Assembly (NCBI RefSeq): GCF_030817495.1 | Contig: NZ_JAUSZK010000001.1 | Coordinates: 6,410,001 to 6,474,000, forward strand | Direction: 5' to 3' | Source of the DNA: Streptomyces sp. V3I7 | GTDB lineage: Bacteria; Actinomycetota; Actinomycetes; Streptomycetales; Streptomycetaceae | DNA: 64,000 nt | Shown here: positions 36,236 to 45,562 of the stretch, one piece after another | Position numbering within the stretch: the first letter of the stretch is position 1 | Layout: each line of letters begins with the position of its first letter | The notes under the pieces: model-generated | What the model was told of the DNA's origin: nothing | Seen by the model: only the letters and a program-made list of their open reading frames with translations | The model's database searches: none | Made by a program: the position numbers and the translations under genes

Positions 36236-36953
36236 GGGTGGGACCGGCACCCCGTGATGGTGCTCTTCTTTCGCGGCCAGCGCCTCAGCAGCGGGCGGCA
36301 GCGTGAATTCTCCCGTGTCTGGGGTGAGTTGGAGACGAACCCCTCCTGGAGCCTGGTGGCGGGATGGGTGGTGGGGTTCGGTAGGAGGGTCGTGTCGGTG
36401 TCCGGTTTCGAGATTGTGTGGCATGTGGTTGTTGCTTTCCGTGAGCGGCGGCCCGGGATGGGTGTCGTGCTTCGGCTGGGTGTGGTTCCGTCGTTCGGCG
36501 GGGATACTCTGTGGGCTGACATGGCCGCTGCCTGCGACAACCTGCCGGACGGGGTGAGAGCGCGCGTCGACGGGGTTGTGGTGGAGCACGTTTTCGTGCC
36601 TGGCTTCCGGTGCTTGTTCGGGGTGCGGCGGCTTGCCCGTCGGCAGGACGTGTTCCCCGCTGGTGGCTCATCCTGTCGTACGGCGGTATCCGGAGACCGG
36701 ACGGCGGGTGTTGTTTGTGGACACGTCGTTCACTACTTGGATCCTCGGGTTCGAACGGGCCGGGAGTGACCGGTGGTTGTGCCTGTTGTTCCAGCGGGCG
36801 TATGTGCCGGAGTTCGAGGTGCGGTTTTGCTGGCAGGCCGGGGACATCGCGTTCTGGGACAACCGGGCCACGCAGGCCTACGTGGTGGCCGACTACGGTG
36901 ACGCGCGCGGGGTCGTCGAGCGTGTCGCGATCGCGGGGGGCCGGCCGTACTGA
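36236..36953 (+). pseudogene. Decayed TauD/TfdA-type dioxygenase
   Basis: Two overlapping frames together cover a TauD-like protein: frame 1 has VMVLFFRGQRL, FGGDTLWADM and DGVRARVDG; frame 2 has HPVVRRYPETGRRVLFVD and GDIAFWDNRATQAYVVADYGDARG. A frameshift near 36650 separates them. The iron motif HxD has become WHVVV, and the distal iron His is replaced (VERVAI), so catalysis would be lost. Codon use is less GC3-rich than neighbours, and the N-terminus is missing. Confidence 0.82.
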
Positions 36954-37403
36954 TCCGCCCCCTGGCCCGTTAGGTCGGCCGGCGTTGTCGACGAGGACGA
37001 GATGCCAGGCTGCTGCCGTATGTGCCGCGACGTGTTTTGGATGCCAGCGTCCTGTGTGCGGTCAACGCGTTCACGGTGACGTCGGCCGGTGACGCAGGGG
37101 CTCGGGGGCGTGCCCCGTATTCCGCCGGGCCTGCGCATTCGCCTGCTGGTCAGGCCACCGGTGCGATTGGGCGTCCTGCCCACTGCGGTGCCGGTTCCAC
37201 CAGGGGGGTGAACCGGTCACGGACGTCACCAGGGAACTCCGTTGCCCGGCCGGCCTGTCGGTCGACGCACCCTTCCCTCTGGCGTTCGAGGAGCGGGGGC
37301 GGGGTCGGATCTCCGTGCCTTTCGCACCGTGGGGGCGAGTCGCTTGTTCGTGGGTTCGGGTTCGTCGTAACCGGTCGCGATGACAAGGCGGAGCCGCTCC
37401 TGG

Positions 37404-37435
37404 GTCCGGCAGGGGACCCGGGCCCCCTGCCGGAC
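37404..37435 (-). terminator. Terminator-like hairpin after the TetR gene
   Basis: GTCCGGCAGGGG (37404-37415) pairs perfectly with CCCCTGCCGGAC (37424-37435), loop 8 nt, immediately after the TetR stop. Confidence 0.75.
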
Positions 37436-37437
37436 CT

Positions 37438-38118
37438 CTACGGGGTCACCAGGAGCGCGGACCTGATGTGTGCCTCCAGTGCCGCGTGCATGGCATCCGC
37501 GCCATCGGCGCCGGTGGCGCCTGACGCCAGCACCTGTGTGGCCAGGCCGTCGATCAGGGCGGTCGGCGTCAGCGCCGCCGCCTCGGGATCGATCGTCGCG
37601 CGGAACACACCCTCTGCGACGCCTCTTTTGATGACGTCGGCGACGGTCTCGCGCCACTGCCGGTAGTACTCGGTGTGCAGCCGGCCCACCGCGGTGGAGC
37701 GTGCGGCCTCGGCCCACACCTCGAGCCGGACCGCCCACTGGCGGCGCTGCTGCTCGGTGCGCGGTGTCTGCAGGGCGATGAGCTGACGCAGCTCCGCGGC
37801 CGCGTCGTCCGCCTCGGCGAGCCGGGCGGCGCGGTGCGCGGTGTCCTCGTCCATGCACCAGCGCACCGCCGCCTCCAGGAGGTCGGCGCGGCCGGGGAAG
37901 TGGTGGTGGATCGCGGCGGTGCTGGTGGCGCAGGCGCGCGCGATGTCCGCGACCGGCACCGGGTGGAAACCGTGCTCGGCGACAAGCCGGACCGTCTCGC
38001 GGACGATCTGCAGCGGCCGCCTGCCCTCGACCGGCGCGGCGGGGGTCGCCCGCCGGGCGCCCAGCGCCCGCGGCGCGCGTACCGCGCTGCAGGCGTGTGT
38101 GATTCCCGAGGTGGTCAT
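37438..38118 (-). CDS. TetR family transcriptional regulator
   Basis: A 226-residue regulator. The helix-turn-helix is at about residues 45-85 (VADIARACATSTAAIHHHFPGRADLLEAA). The C-terminal ligand domain is TetR_C-like, with EVWAEAARS. The 30-residue N-terminal extension before the HTH is low complexity; an internal start is possible. The neighbouring TauD-like gene, a possible past target, is dead. Confidence 0.88.
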   Translation of the reverse strand: MTTSGITHACSAVRAPRALGARRATPAAPVEGRRPLQIVRETVRLVAEHGFHPVPVADIARACATSTAAIHHHFPGRADLLEAAVRWCMDEDTAHRAARLAEADDAAAELRQLIALQTPRTEQQRRQWAVRLEVWAEAARSTAVGRLHTEYYRQWRETVADVIKRGVAEGVFRATIDPEAAALTPTALIDGLATQVLASGATGADGADAMHAALEAHIRSALLVTP

Positions 38119-38710
38119 GACGGTGTGAGTTCCCGGCTTTGTGCTGTGTCTGAGGGGGTGTTGAGCTGGGGAGTCGGGGCAGATCTGGATTCTCATGAGG
38201 TGTTGGTGTGCTGATCTGACCAGCTTGAACTGCGGAGTGTTGACCTCTGGTTAGAGGTGCATGAGTCTGTGACCTGCTGATACGTGGTAGATCTGGAATG
38301 TCGCGGATACCTCGGGAACTCCTGTGAATGTGGCGGCGTTTGCGCAGGTCAGGGAGCTGATGGAGTGCAGGGGTGGTTTGCTACTTCGTGGGCGGCCGTC
38401 CTGAGAGGCGGCAGGCGTCTCGCACTGTCGGGGCGTTTTCGATCATGGCTCGCGACCGGGCCGTGAGTCCCCGTCCGGTCAGTGGTGCGGTCCCGAAGAG
38501 CGCTGAGCACGGCCCCGGTGGTGGCAGAGCTCATCCTCGTGCCGCCGCACGATCCGGTGGACCCCACAGGACCAACCGGCCCCCCGTCCGTGACTCGTGG
38601 ACGGGGCCCTTCGCGTGCGCGGCGGGGCTCATGGCCGGTTGGAAAAGCGGCGGTGGCGGGACGTCCAGCCCGGCAGAATCGGGTGATCGACACGTCCCTT
38701 TGGGGGAGCT
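38119..38710. other. Gene-free stretch of lower GC
   Basis: About 590 nt with T-rich patches, unlike the flanking coding DNA. Only short frames without signatures occur. It is probably decayed or regulatory sequence between the TetR gene and the next orphan gene. Confidence 0.4.
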
Positions 38711-39529
38711 ATGCAGGAACTTCGCTTCGACGACGACATCCGGTTCACCGCAACGGTCAGCAGCGATCAGACGTGGCTGAAGCGTGCGCTGGGAGCCCAC
38801 GAGCTGAGCGTCCAACTCGCCCTTGGAGTGTCGCCCTTCACCGAGGCTGGGAAGATCCTCGCCCTGGAGACGGACCTGTTCGGCTTCGACACGACAGGGC
38901 AGCGCCACCGGCTCGCCCGGACCACGGCGAACCTGGCGTACACTCCGAAGATCACCGTCCACCGTGTGAACCTGTCCTTCCCGCTGACGTCACTGCAGGT
39001 CCATGCGATCGAGGAAGGCCGCACCGGCGACGTACGGTTTGAGATCGACCTCAACGCGACGCTGCCGCAGGCGCCCGGCTACCCGGGGAGCGCCCAGGAC
39101 ACGGCGCACATCACCATCGCCAAGAGCCGGTGGGAACAGCAGCTCGCGCAGCTGGGGCCGTCCGCGGCGTTCGAGATGGCCGTGCCGTATCCGCTCGGCG
39201 ACCCGGAGAGGGACGAGGTCGGCCGGACCCTGCGAGAAGCGCAGCGTCTGCTGACCATGGGTGAGATCCCCGCGTCCATCCTGCAGATCAGGCGGGCACT
39301 TGAGTGGGTCCGGGAGAACGCGGGATGGGACAACCCCGGCAGGAAGGTCCCCAGCCAGTGCAGCCAGACCGAGCGGTGGTGGCGGATCCTGGACGCCCTG
39401 TACGGCCAGACGTGCGGCGCTCTGCACAATGACGCGGTCACCAGGGACTTCGCATACGACCGGGCCGAGGCCGAGACGCTCTTGGCGATGACCGCCGCAC
39501 TACTGCGGAACGTACGCACCGCTGCGTGA
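38711..39529 (+). CDS. Hypothetical protein, beta-rich N-terminus and helical HEPN-like C-terminus
   Basis: A 272-residue protein that I do not recognise. Residues 1-130 alternate polar and hydrophobic (FTATVSSDQTWL, VHRVNLSFPLTSLQVHAI) as in a beta-sandwich. Residues about 165-272 are helical, with WVRENAG and GALHNDAVTRDFAYDRAEAETLLAM; the Leu-His-Asn followed by an acidic helix resembles the second half of HEPN-like domains, but the Rx4-6H motif is not clear. GGGGGAG precedes ATG 38711. It lies next to an NLR-like locus, which makes a defence role conceivable but unproven. Confidence 0.6.
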   Translation: MQELRFDDDIRFTATVSSDQTWLKRALGAHELSVQLALGVSPFTEAGKILALETDLFGFDTTGQRHRLARTTANLAYTPKITVHRVNLSFPLTSLQVHAIEEGRTGDVRFEIDLNATLPQAPGYPGSAQDTAHITIAKSRWEQQLAQLGPSAAFEMAVPYPLGDPERDEVGRTLREAQRLLTMGEIPASILQIRRALEWVRENAGWDNPGRKVPSQCSQTERWWRILDALYGQTCGALHNDAVTRDFAYDRAEAETLLAMTAALLRNVRTAA

Positions 39530-39696
39530 TGTGAAGGCGTCATTCCCGGCGGTGGAGCCCGTTGTCGTGATGCCGGCACGTTACGCTCGCCGTCTGGCGC
39601 GACGGGCCGCACGGCGGCGCCACGCTTCTGGGCCCGAACGGCGTCAGCCGCCGCATCCACGCCCGTATCGGTGGTCGTCTGGGGGCGCTGGATCAC

Positions 39697-40143
39697 TCAC
39701 CCGGCGCCGGACGCCCAGCGCTCAAGCTCTGGGAAGGCGGTCTCCCACGCGTCGCGGACGTGCCTGCTGATCATGGTCCTCATCGTGGGCCATAGCGCGA
39801 GCAGGAGATCGCGGTTCAGGAAGCAGGTGATGTCCTCGCGCTGCCCTTCGGCGAGCACGGAGCGGTAGAGGCTCATGCGCTGGCGGGGCCGGTCGAGGTC
39901 GTAGGTGCGCAGCCCTGACCAGGCGATGTGGAGCGGCAGATCGACGAGGCCGTGCTCTGGTCCGGCGAGGGCCTCCAACGTGTCGGGAAGGCGTCCCGCA
40001 TACCGCTCGTACAGCACCGCGGCGACGGGCGGCCTGGCACCAGGGCGCGGCTGCTGAACCATGGTCCCAGTATTCCGCGTGGGCCAGCAGAGAAGTGAGT
40101 CAGGACCGTCGGGAGCTGCTGCTGGGGCCGCATGACGTGTCAT
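39697..40143 (-). CDS. Small hypothetical protein coupled to the NACHT gene
   Basis: A 148-residue protein, function unknown. The first ~35 residues are low complexity; the rest is helical and includes YRSVLAEGQREDITCFLNRDLLLALWP. The ATG at 40143 overlaps the stop of the large NACHT gene as ATGA, which decides the start and shows co-translation. A second start (ATG 40062) is possible. It may be an accessory or regulator of the NACHT protein. Confidence 0.68.
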   Translation of the reverse strand: MTRHAAPAAAPDGPDSLLCWPTRNTGTMVQQPRPGARPPVAAVLYERYAGRLPDTLEALAGPEHGLVDLPLHIAWSGLRTYDLDRPRQRMSLYRSVLAEGQREDITCFLNRDLLLALWPTMRTMISRHVRDAWETAFPELERWASGAG

Positions 40144-43100
40144 CGCCCTGTTCCTGACTGCAGCATGCGCAGCAGGAGAGCGGGGACGGAGATGTCTGTG
40201 GCGGTGACGAAGTCGTGCACGGCATCGGGCAGCTGAAGGCCTTGCCGGTGGAGCCGCTGGCGCAGGTTGTCCGCGACGTCCGGGGACAGGGTGGTGGCCG
40301 CGCTCCGGAGAGAGGCGAGCTGCGCGGCCTGGGCATCGGAGGTGTCCGCACTGGTGATGGCGGCGTCGGCCTGAGCGCGAGCTTCGGGATCACGTTCCAG
40401 GCGGCGGATGACGGCCTGGGCGAACGGCGGGTCGACGTCCTTGGTGAAGTGACTGCAGATCCATGCGCTGTCGTGGGCTACCTGGTCCACGAAGCCGGCA
40501 GTCTCGACGGCTGCGTAGGCCAGCGGGTAATACACCGACACGTCCACCTCGACGTGTCCGTGCAGGTCGCGCTCGCGTTGGAGGGCCTCCCAGGCGCCGG
40601 CGACGGCTGTGTCGTCGGGGAACCCGGCGGCCAGGGCGAGGAACGCACCCGAGGCGGGGAGCGGGTAACCGCCGCGTCCTGGGCCCAGTTCGGTGTGCAG
40701 TGCGCGTTGCACGCTCGCCGGGTCGAGGCCGAGGACCAGGGGGTCGGCCAGGAGCAGGGGTGCGACGTCCCGGCTTCCGGTGTCGCTCGGCCGGAGGTTG
40801 TCGATCAGGGTTCGCAGCAGGTGCGGCTCGCCGCGGTGAGTGTGGGCGTACCAGGCGAGCACGGTGTCGTGGGTGAGGAGGTCGGGTTGCTGGTCGACGG
40901 CCGCGGTGAGTTCTTGCGCGAGCTGGGGGTGGCGGTCGGCGACCAGCGCAAGATACTCCCAGGCCGTGTCCGTGGCGGGGGAGAGCATGTCGCCGGTGAG
41001 GCGTGTGAGGAGGGTGTCGCCGAAGTGGGCGCATAGAGCGGGCCAGTGGTCGGCGATCTCGCCGAGCACGAGCAGGTCGAGGTCGGTGCTGATGAATTCA
41101 CCCAGGGGCAGCCGGATGGGGCGGCCGTCGTGTTCGACGAGGTCGTCCAGCAGGCCGAGTTGGCCGGTCAGCAGGATGCCCACCCATGCGGCACGCCGCC
41201 GTGCCCAGTTGTTGTGGCCGAGGCCTGAGGCGGTGTCGCGGAGTACGGACTGGGCCTGCTGCCATTCCAGTTCGGGAAGCGCGCCGCGGTCGTGGTCGCG
41301 CAGCAGGTGGGTGTGGAACACGGCGGAGGCGGCGGGGCGGATGAGGTCGTGGGGCTCGTTTGGCCACTGAGCGGTCAGCTGCCGGATGAGGCTGCTGTCG
41401 CCGGGATGGTCGCGTAGCAGGGTGCACAGGTGCAGGCGGGCGGCGGTGGGCAGGACCGGGTGGGCGGCTCGCACCCGGTCGAGGACGGGCTCGAGGGCGG
41501 AGGGCTCGCTGCCGTAGCCGGCCAGAAGCGATCCAAGTGGGGCCTGCGGTCTGCGCAGCATGCTGGCCGCGCGGTCGCGGGCCGAAGCGGTTGCGGGCAG
41601 GGCGGCGATGACCGCGGCTTCGGCAGTGAACTCGTATTCGTTGGCGGGTTCTTGCACCGCCTCCAGGCACACTCGGGCGATCTGCTCGGCCACCGGCCCC
41701 GAGGTCAGGGACTGGTGCTGGCAGCTCTCCAGCAGCGCATGGATGACGATTTCCTTGCGGAAGCGGCTGTCTTGTGCCGGTGCTGGTATGGCAAGGAGGG
41801 CGAGCAGCCGCTCCCGGGCCTGCTCGGCGCCCAGGACTCGCACGGCCGCGTTGGCCACCCGTGATGCCCGGCCTGCCTCGCCGTTCAGCACCGCGCACAG
41901 CGCCTGCTGCACCTCGGCGTCGTGGGCCCAGTGCTCGGCCAGGGCATCGGCGGCCCAGTGCGGGACCTCGCTGTCGTGCAACTCCTTCAGCAGCACGGAC
42001 CGCAGCACCGGGCCCTGGTCCAGGGCAACGAGGGAGGGGAGCTCGAAGTCGAGGAAGGCCCGTGGATCCTGTTGCAGGAGTTCCTCGGCCGCGGCGGCCA
42101 CGACCGTATGGCCAGGGTAGGCGCGGGCCAGCGCCCCGATGCCAAGGAACCGGATCTGGTGCGGGTCGTTCACCAGCGTGGTGCAGATGTAGTCGATGAC
42201 GGTCGCATCCTGGGACCAGGCCAGCAGCAGCACACTCCAGGCCACAGCTCGGTCGCCCTGTTCGGGGCGCTGGCCGGACACGATGGACAGGCAGGTGTCG
42301 CGCACCTGTTCGGCCTCGCCGGGAGCTTCACGCAGGGCGGCCGCGATCGTGTCGGCGAGCACAGGCTTCCACACGTCGTCGGTGAAATCCTCGGTGTCGA
42401 GTCGGCTGACCAGCCAGGCGCGCTCTTCGGCCGTCACGGCCTTCGGCTGCGGGCCGCCGGCCTTGCGGCCGGTGGTGTGCTGCCCAGGCAGTACGCCCAG
42501 GACGGCGGCCAGGGCCGTCAGCCGCAGCCCCAGCACCTGCTGCTGCCGGGCAGCTGCAGCCGCGGCCGTGACCCGGTCATCATCGGGCCAGCCCAGCAGC
42601 AGACCGTGCAGGGTCACGGCTGCGTGATCGGCACTGGCTGCGTGGCGCAGCGCCGTCAGCATCGCCTCAACTACGTGCTCCTGCCCGTCCCCCGTCCCGT
42701 AGCGGGCGGCGAGCGCGCGGGCGGCCGCCCAGGCCACGTGCACGTCCTCTGACCTCAACGCGGCCACCAGCAGTGGCCAGACGGGCTTGGCCAGCTGCCG
42801 GTCGTCGGCCACCTGCCCGAGCCGGTAAAACACCTGCCACGGCAGCGGCTGACCGGCCGCAACCCAGCGTGACAGGTACGGCACCAGATCACCGCTCACT
42901 GATGGATCGTCCAGCCCGGCCACACACGCCGACAGCAGCCGCTGTCGGTGCCCGACGAGGGGGTGGCTGTCGACCGCTTCCAGGATCGTGGCGGCGTGAC
43001 GCCGAGCCTGGGGGAGAGGCAGCCGGATCCCGCCGAACACGACCTGTGCCACCAGCTCGCGCACTGCCAGTGCTTCCGGTTCCGGCCCGTCGGCCTGCTC

Positions 43101-45386
43101 GGCGAGTTCCTTAAGCAGCAGGCTGGTCTCCTCGGCGCGCTGCAGCTGCCACAGGATGGCCAACAGCACCTCATGCCAGCGTGGGTCCTGGGCGTGCTGG
43201 GCGAACAGGCGGCGCAGTTCGTCGAAGGACAGCTGCTGTGCGGCCTGTTCGGCGGCCAGCTGTTCCAGCAGGACCCGGTGCAGGAAGCCGATCTCGCGCG
43301 GGCCTTGGCGGACCAGCACGCCGAGCTGCCCCTCGGCGATGTCGACAAACCCTCGCGCCTGCGCGGCGGCTCCCGAGGCATCCAGCGCGAGGTGTCGTGG
43401 ATCGCGAAGCGCGTCGATGATGTCCGCGCGGACTGTCTGTTCGGGCACGGCCTGGACATCGCCGCGCTGCTGGTGGGCCAGCGCAACGTGGGCCAGGACC
43501 TGACGGATGTCGTCCGGGTGCAGTGCGGTGTGCTCCGCGGTAATGCCGGCCGCCGTCTCACGCCGGGCGGGATGTTCCCCCAGCAGATGATCAATGGCGC
43601 CCGCGTACACCTCGAACCGCCTGTGCGGCAGGGCAGTCCCGGCCAGGCGCATGCCGGTGAGCAGGAGCAGGAAGAGCGGAATCCGGGCCAGCTGGCGAAG
43701 GTCCCGGACGCCGGACAGTTCCTTCACGAACGCCTCGGCCTGCGGGCCGCCGTCCGTCTCAGCGGCGCCGAGCCAGTGAGCCACCAACTCCCGCTGCTGG
43801 CGCGACGTGAGCGGGGCCAGCGAGGCGTACTGCCACACTCCCGTCGGCTGCAGCCGCGACAGGCCGTAGGGGCGGGTGGCGGCCACCGCGGGCAGCTGGC
43901 GTTGGTCCAGGAAAGTCTCCAGTGCGGTGAGAGCCCTGCGCGCAGCACTCTCGCTCACCCATTCGTCCAGGCCGTCGATGACCAGCAGCAGCCGGTCATC
44001 GGCCAGTGCCTTCTCCACCAGCGGCCACAGATGCCCGACGTCGTACTGCTCCAGCCAGGCCCACAGCGTCGCCGCCAGCGAGGCCTCGGCGCCGTCGTAG
44101 CGGGCCAGCCGGCGGGTGAAGAACGGGAAGGGAACCCACAGGGGCAGCCGGCCGCCGAACCGTTCGGTCCAGCGCGGCAGGGCAGGGGAGTCGGCGAACA
44201 GGTCCAACAGCGCGAAACGCAGAAGACTGCTCTTGCCCGAGCCTGCTTCCCCGATCAGGACATGGCGTCGGGCCCCGGCCAGCCAGGCGTCCGCGCTGGT
44301 GCGGATCCCGGTGGCCTCCCCGGTCACTGCCGGGGACGCGGTGCTGACGGCCACTATCTGCTCCCCGACCTCGGAGCCATGCACGCTGAGCGCCTTCCCC
44401 AGCTCGTCGGGATGGTGGCCGAAGGCGGACGCTCGCGCCTTGCGGTACCAGGCCGTGGGGGACATGCCGGGGGAGAGCGCGTCTGGTGGTGACAGATGGG
44501 CAGGCCAGCGGCCCAGTCGGTGCAGCGGGAGCACGTCGGGAAGGACGAATCGCTGCCGCAGATCCGGCTGGGCCTGGGCGTGCTGCAGGGCGATTGCGCC
44601 GGAGTCGGTGTGGGCGAAGAAGGTGGCGTAGAAGGAACCGAGCTGTGCACGCAGATCGGCGACCTGCACGGCATCGAGCCGGGTCGCCAAAGCGGTCACC
44701 TGCTCGGGCCCGAACAGTTCCTCCACCCATGCGCGGCCGAAGAAGTCGTGGACGACTTGCGGGCGTTGCTTCAGCCAGGCCGACAGATACTCCGCATCCC
44801 ACACCTCGAAGGTGATGCCCGCACGCGCCAGCCGTTTACGCTGCGTCACCACCTCGTCGGCGGTCTTTTGCGGGACGGCCGACAGACTGGTGGCGTAGAC
44901 GAAGACCCGGCTGACCGCAGCCCACGTGCCGTCCAGGAAGTCAGTGACGGCCTCCTTGAGCTGCCTGGCGGTCAGCGACTTCACCCGCCGCGACTGCAGA
45001 CTCAGGTAGACGCGCTCGGGATCAGAGCCGTTCTCCGCGGAGGCGTCAGGCAGACGGACATACAGATCGATGCCCTGCTGCTCCTGGCCCCGAGTGCCGT
45101 ACAGGCTTCCCTGCGCCTGGGCGTCGTAGGCGCTCAAGCGCCCGGTGACACTGTCGCCCCCGGCGTGATCGGCGGAGTCCTCGACCGTCCCGCGCTCCAC
45201 CGCCCGCTTCAGGCACAGCCGCTCGAAGTTCTCCCACGCCAGATGCTCCAGCGGCAGGAGCTGCTCGCTCGTATGGACGGGCAGCGGAACCGTCTGCGGC
45301 GATACCAGCGTGTGCAGCCGGGCCGGCGCCTTGGTGTACTGGGACGGGCTCATCGAGAGTGTGTGCCGCATGCACCCCATCATCAA
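40140..45386 (-). CDS. Giant REase-like / NACHT / HEAT-repeat protein (NLR-like)
   Basis: A 1748-residue STAND NTPase. Residues about 48-170 look like a PD-(D/E)XK (Mrr/REase-like) effector: GTRGQEQQGIDLYV with D107, then YLSLQSRRVK where Q131-S-R133 replaces the usual (E/Q)xK. The NACHT domain is at about 375-700, Walker A GEAGSGKS (379-386) and Walker B LLLVIDGLDE (466-475). The last ~1000 residues are leucine/alanine-rich helical repeats (HEAT-like), the expected sensor. This layout is shared by bacterial antiphage NLRs (Avs/bNACHT). The start is uncertain among the clustered ATGs at 45386-45371. Confidence 0.85.
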   Translation of the reverse strand: MMMGCMRHTLSMSPSQYTKAPARLHTLVSPQTVPLPVHTSEQLLPLEHLAWENFERLCLKRAVERGTVEDSADHAGGDSVTGRLSAYDAQAQGSLYGTRGQEQQGIDLYVRLPDASAENGSDPERVYLSLQSRRVKSLTARQLKEAVTDFLDGTWAAVSRVFVYATSLSAVPQKTADEVVTQRKRLARAGITFEVWDAEYLSAWLKQRPQVVHDFFGRAWVEELFGPEQVTALATRLDAVQVADLRAQLGSFYATFFAHTDSGAIALQHAQAQPDLRQRFVLPDVLPLHRLGRWPAHLSPPDALSPGMSPTAWYRKARASAFGHHPDELGKALSVHGSEVGEQIVAVSTASPAVTGEATGIRTSADAWLAGARRHVLIGEAGSGKSSLLRFALLDLFADSPALPRWTERFGGRLPLWVPFPFFTRRLARYDGAEASLAATLWAWLEQYDVGHLWPLVEKALADDRLLLVIDGLDEWVSESAARRALTALETFLDQRQLPAVAATRPYGLSRLQPTGVWQYASLAPLTSRQQRELVAHWLGAAETDGGPQAEAFVKELSGVRDLRQLARIPLFLLLLTGMRLAGTALPHRRFEVYAGAIDHLLGEHPARRETAAGITAEHTALHPDDIRQVLAHVALAHQQRGDVQAVPEQTVRADIIDALRDPRHLALDASGAAAQARGFVDIAEGQLGVLVRQGPREIGFLHRVLLEQLAAEQAAQQLSFDELRRLFAQHAQDPRWHEVLLAILWQLQRAEETSLLLKELAEQADGPEPEALAVRELVAQVVFGGIRLPLPQARRHAATILEAVDSHPLVGHRQRLLSACVAGLDDPSVSGDLVPYLSRWVAAGQPLPWQVFYRLGQVADDRQLAKPVWPLLVAALRSEDVHVAWAAARALAARYGTGDGQEHVVEAMLTALRHAASADHAAVTLHGLLLGWPDDDRVTAAAAAARQQQVLGLRLTALAAVLGVLPGQHTTGRKAGGPQPKAVTAEERAWLVSRLDTEDFTDDVWKPVLADTIAAALREAPGEAEQVRDTCLSIVSGQRPEQGDRAVAWSVLLLAWSQDATVIDYICTTLVNDPHQIRFLGIGALARAYPGHTVVAAAAEELLQQDPRAFLDFELPSLVALDQGPVLRSVLLKELHDSEVPHWAADALAEHWAHDAEVQQALCAVLNGEAGRASRVANAAVRVLGAEQARERLLALLAIPAPAQDSRFRKEIVIHALLESCQHQSLTSGPVAEQIARVCLEAVQEPANEYEFTAEAAVIAALPATASARDRAASMLRRPQAPLGSLLAGYGSEPSALEPVLDRVRAAHPVLPTAARLHLCTLLRDHPGDSSLIRQLTAQWPNEPHDLIRPAASAVFHTHLLRDHDRGALPELEWQQAQSVLRDTASGLGHNNWARRRAAWVGILLTGQLGLLDDLVEHDGRPIRLPLGEFISTDLDLLVLGEIADHWPALCAHFGDTLLTRLTGDMLSPATDTAWEYLALVADRHPQLAQELTAAVDQQPDLLTHDTVLAWYAHTHRGEPHLLRTLIDNLRPSDTGSRDVAPLLLADPLVLGLDPASVQRALHTELGPGRGGYPLPASGAFLALAAGFPDDTAVAGAWEALQRERDLHGHVEVDVSVYYPLAYAAVETAGFVDQVAHDSAWICSHFTKDVDPPFAQAVIRRLERDPEARAQADAAITSADTSDAQAAQLASLRSAATTLSPDVADNLRQRLHRQGLQLPDAVHDFVTATDISVPALLLRMLQSGTGR

Positions 45387-45562
45387 TCACAACTTGCGAG
45401 CTCACCGCTGGTCGCTGGGCGCCGGGCAGCACGAGGTCGGCGATACGGGGTTTGCGGTGCATGGTCTGCCCAGGGGCCGCCGAAGAACCGGGCTGTCGTC
45501 TTATCGGCCGTCTGAGGACAGGGCTGCACCGGGCGGGTTTATGGCCCGCGCAGTGCTTCGCT

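Noticed and set aside
41000..44500. Several long plus-strand frames opposite the NACHT gene
   Set aside because: They lack domain signatures and SD sites; the minus strand has Walker motifs and normal codon bias.
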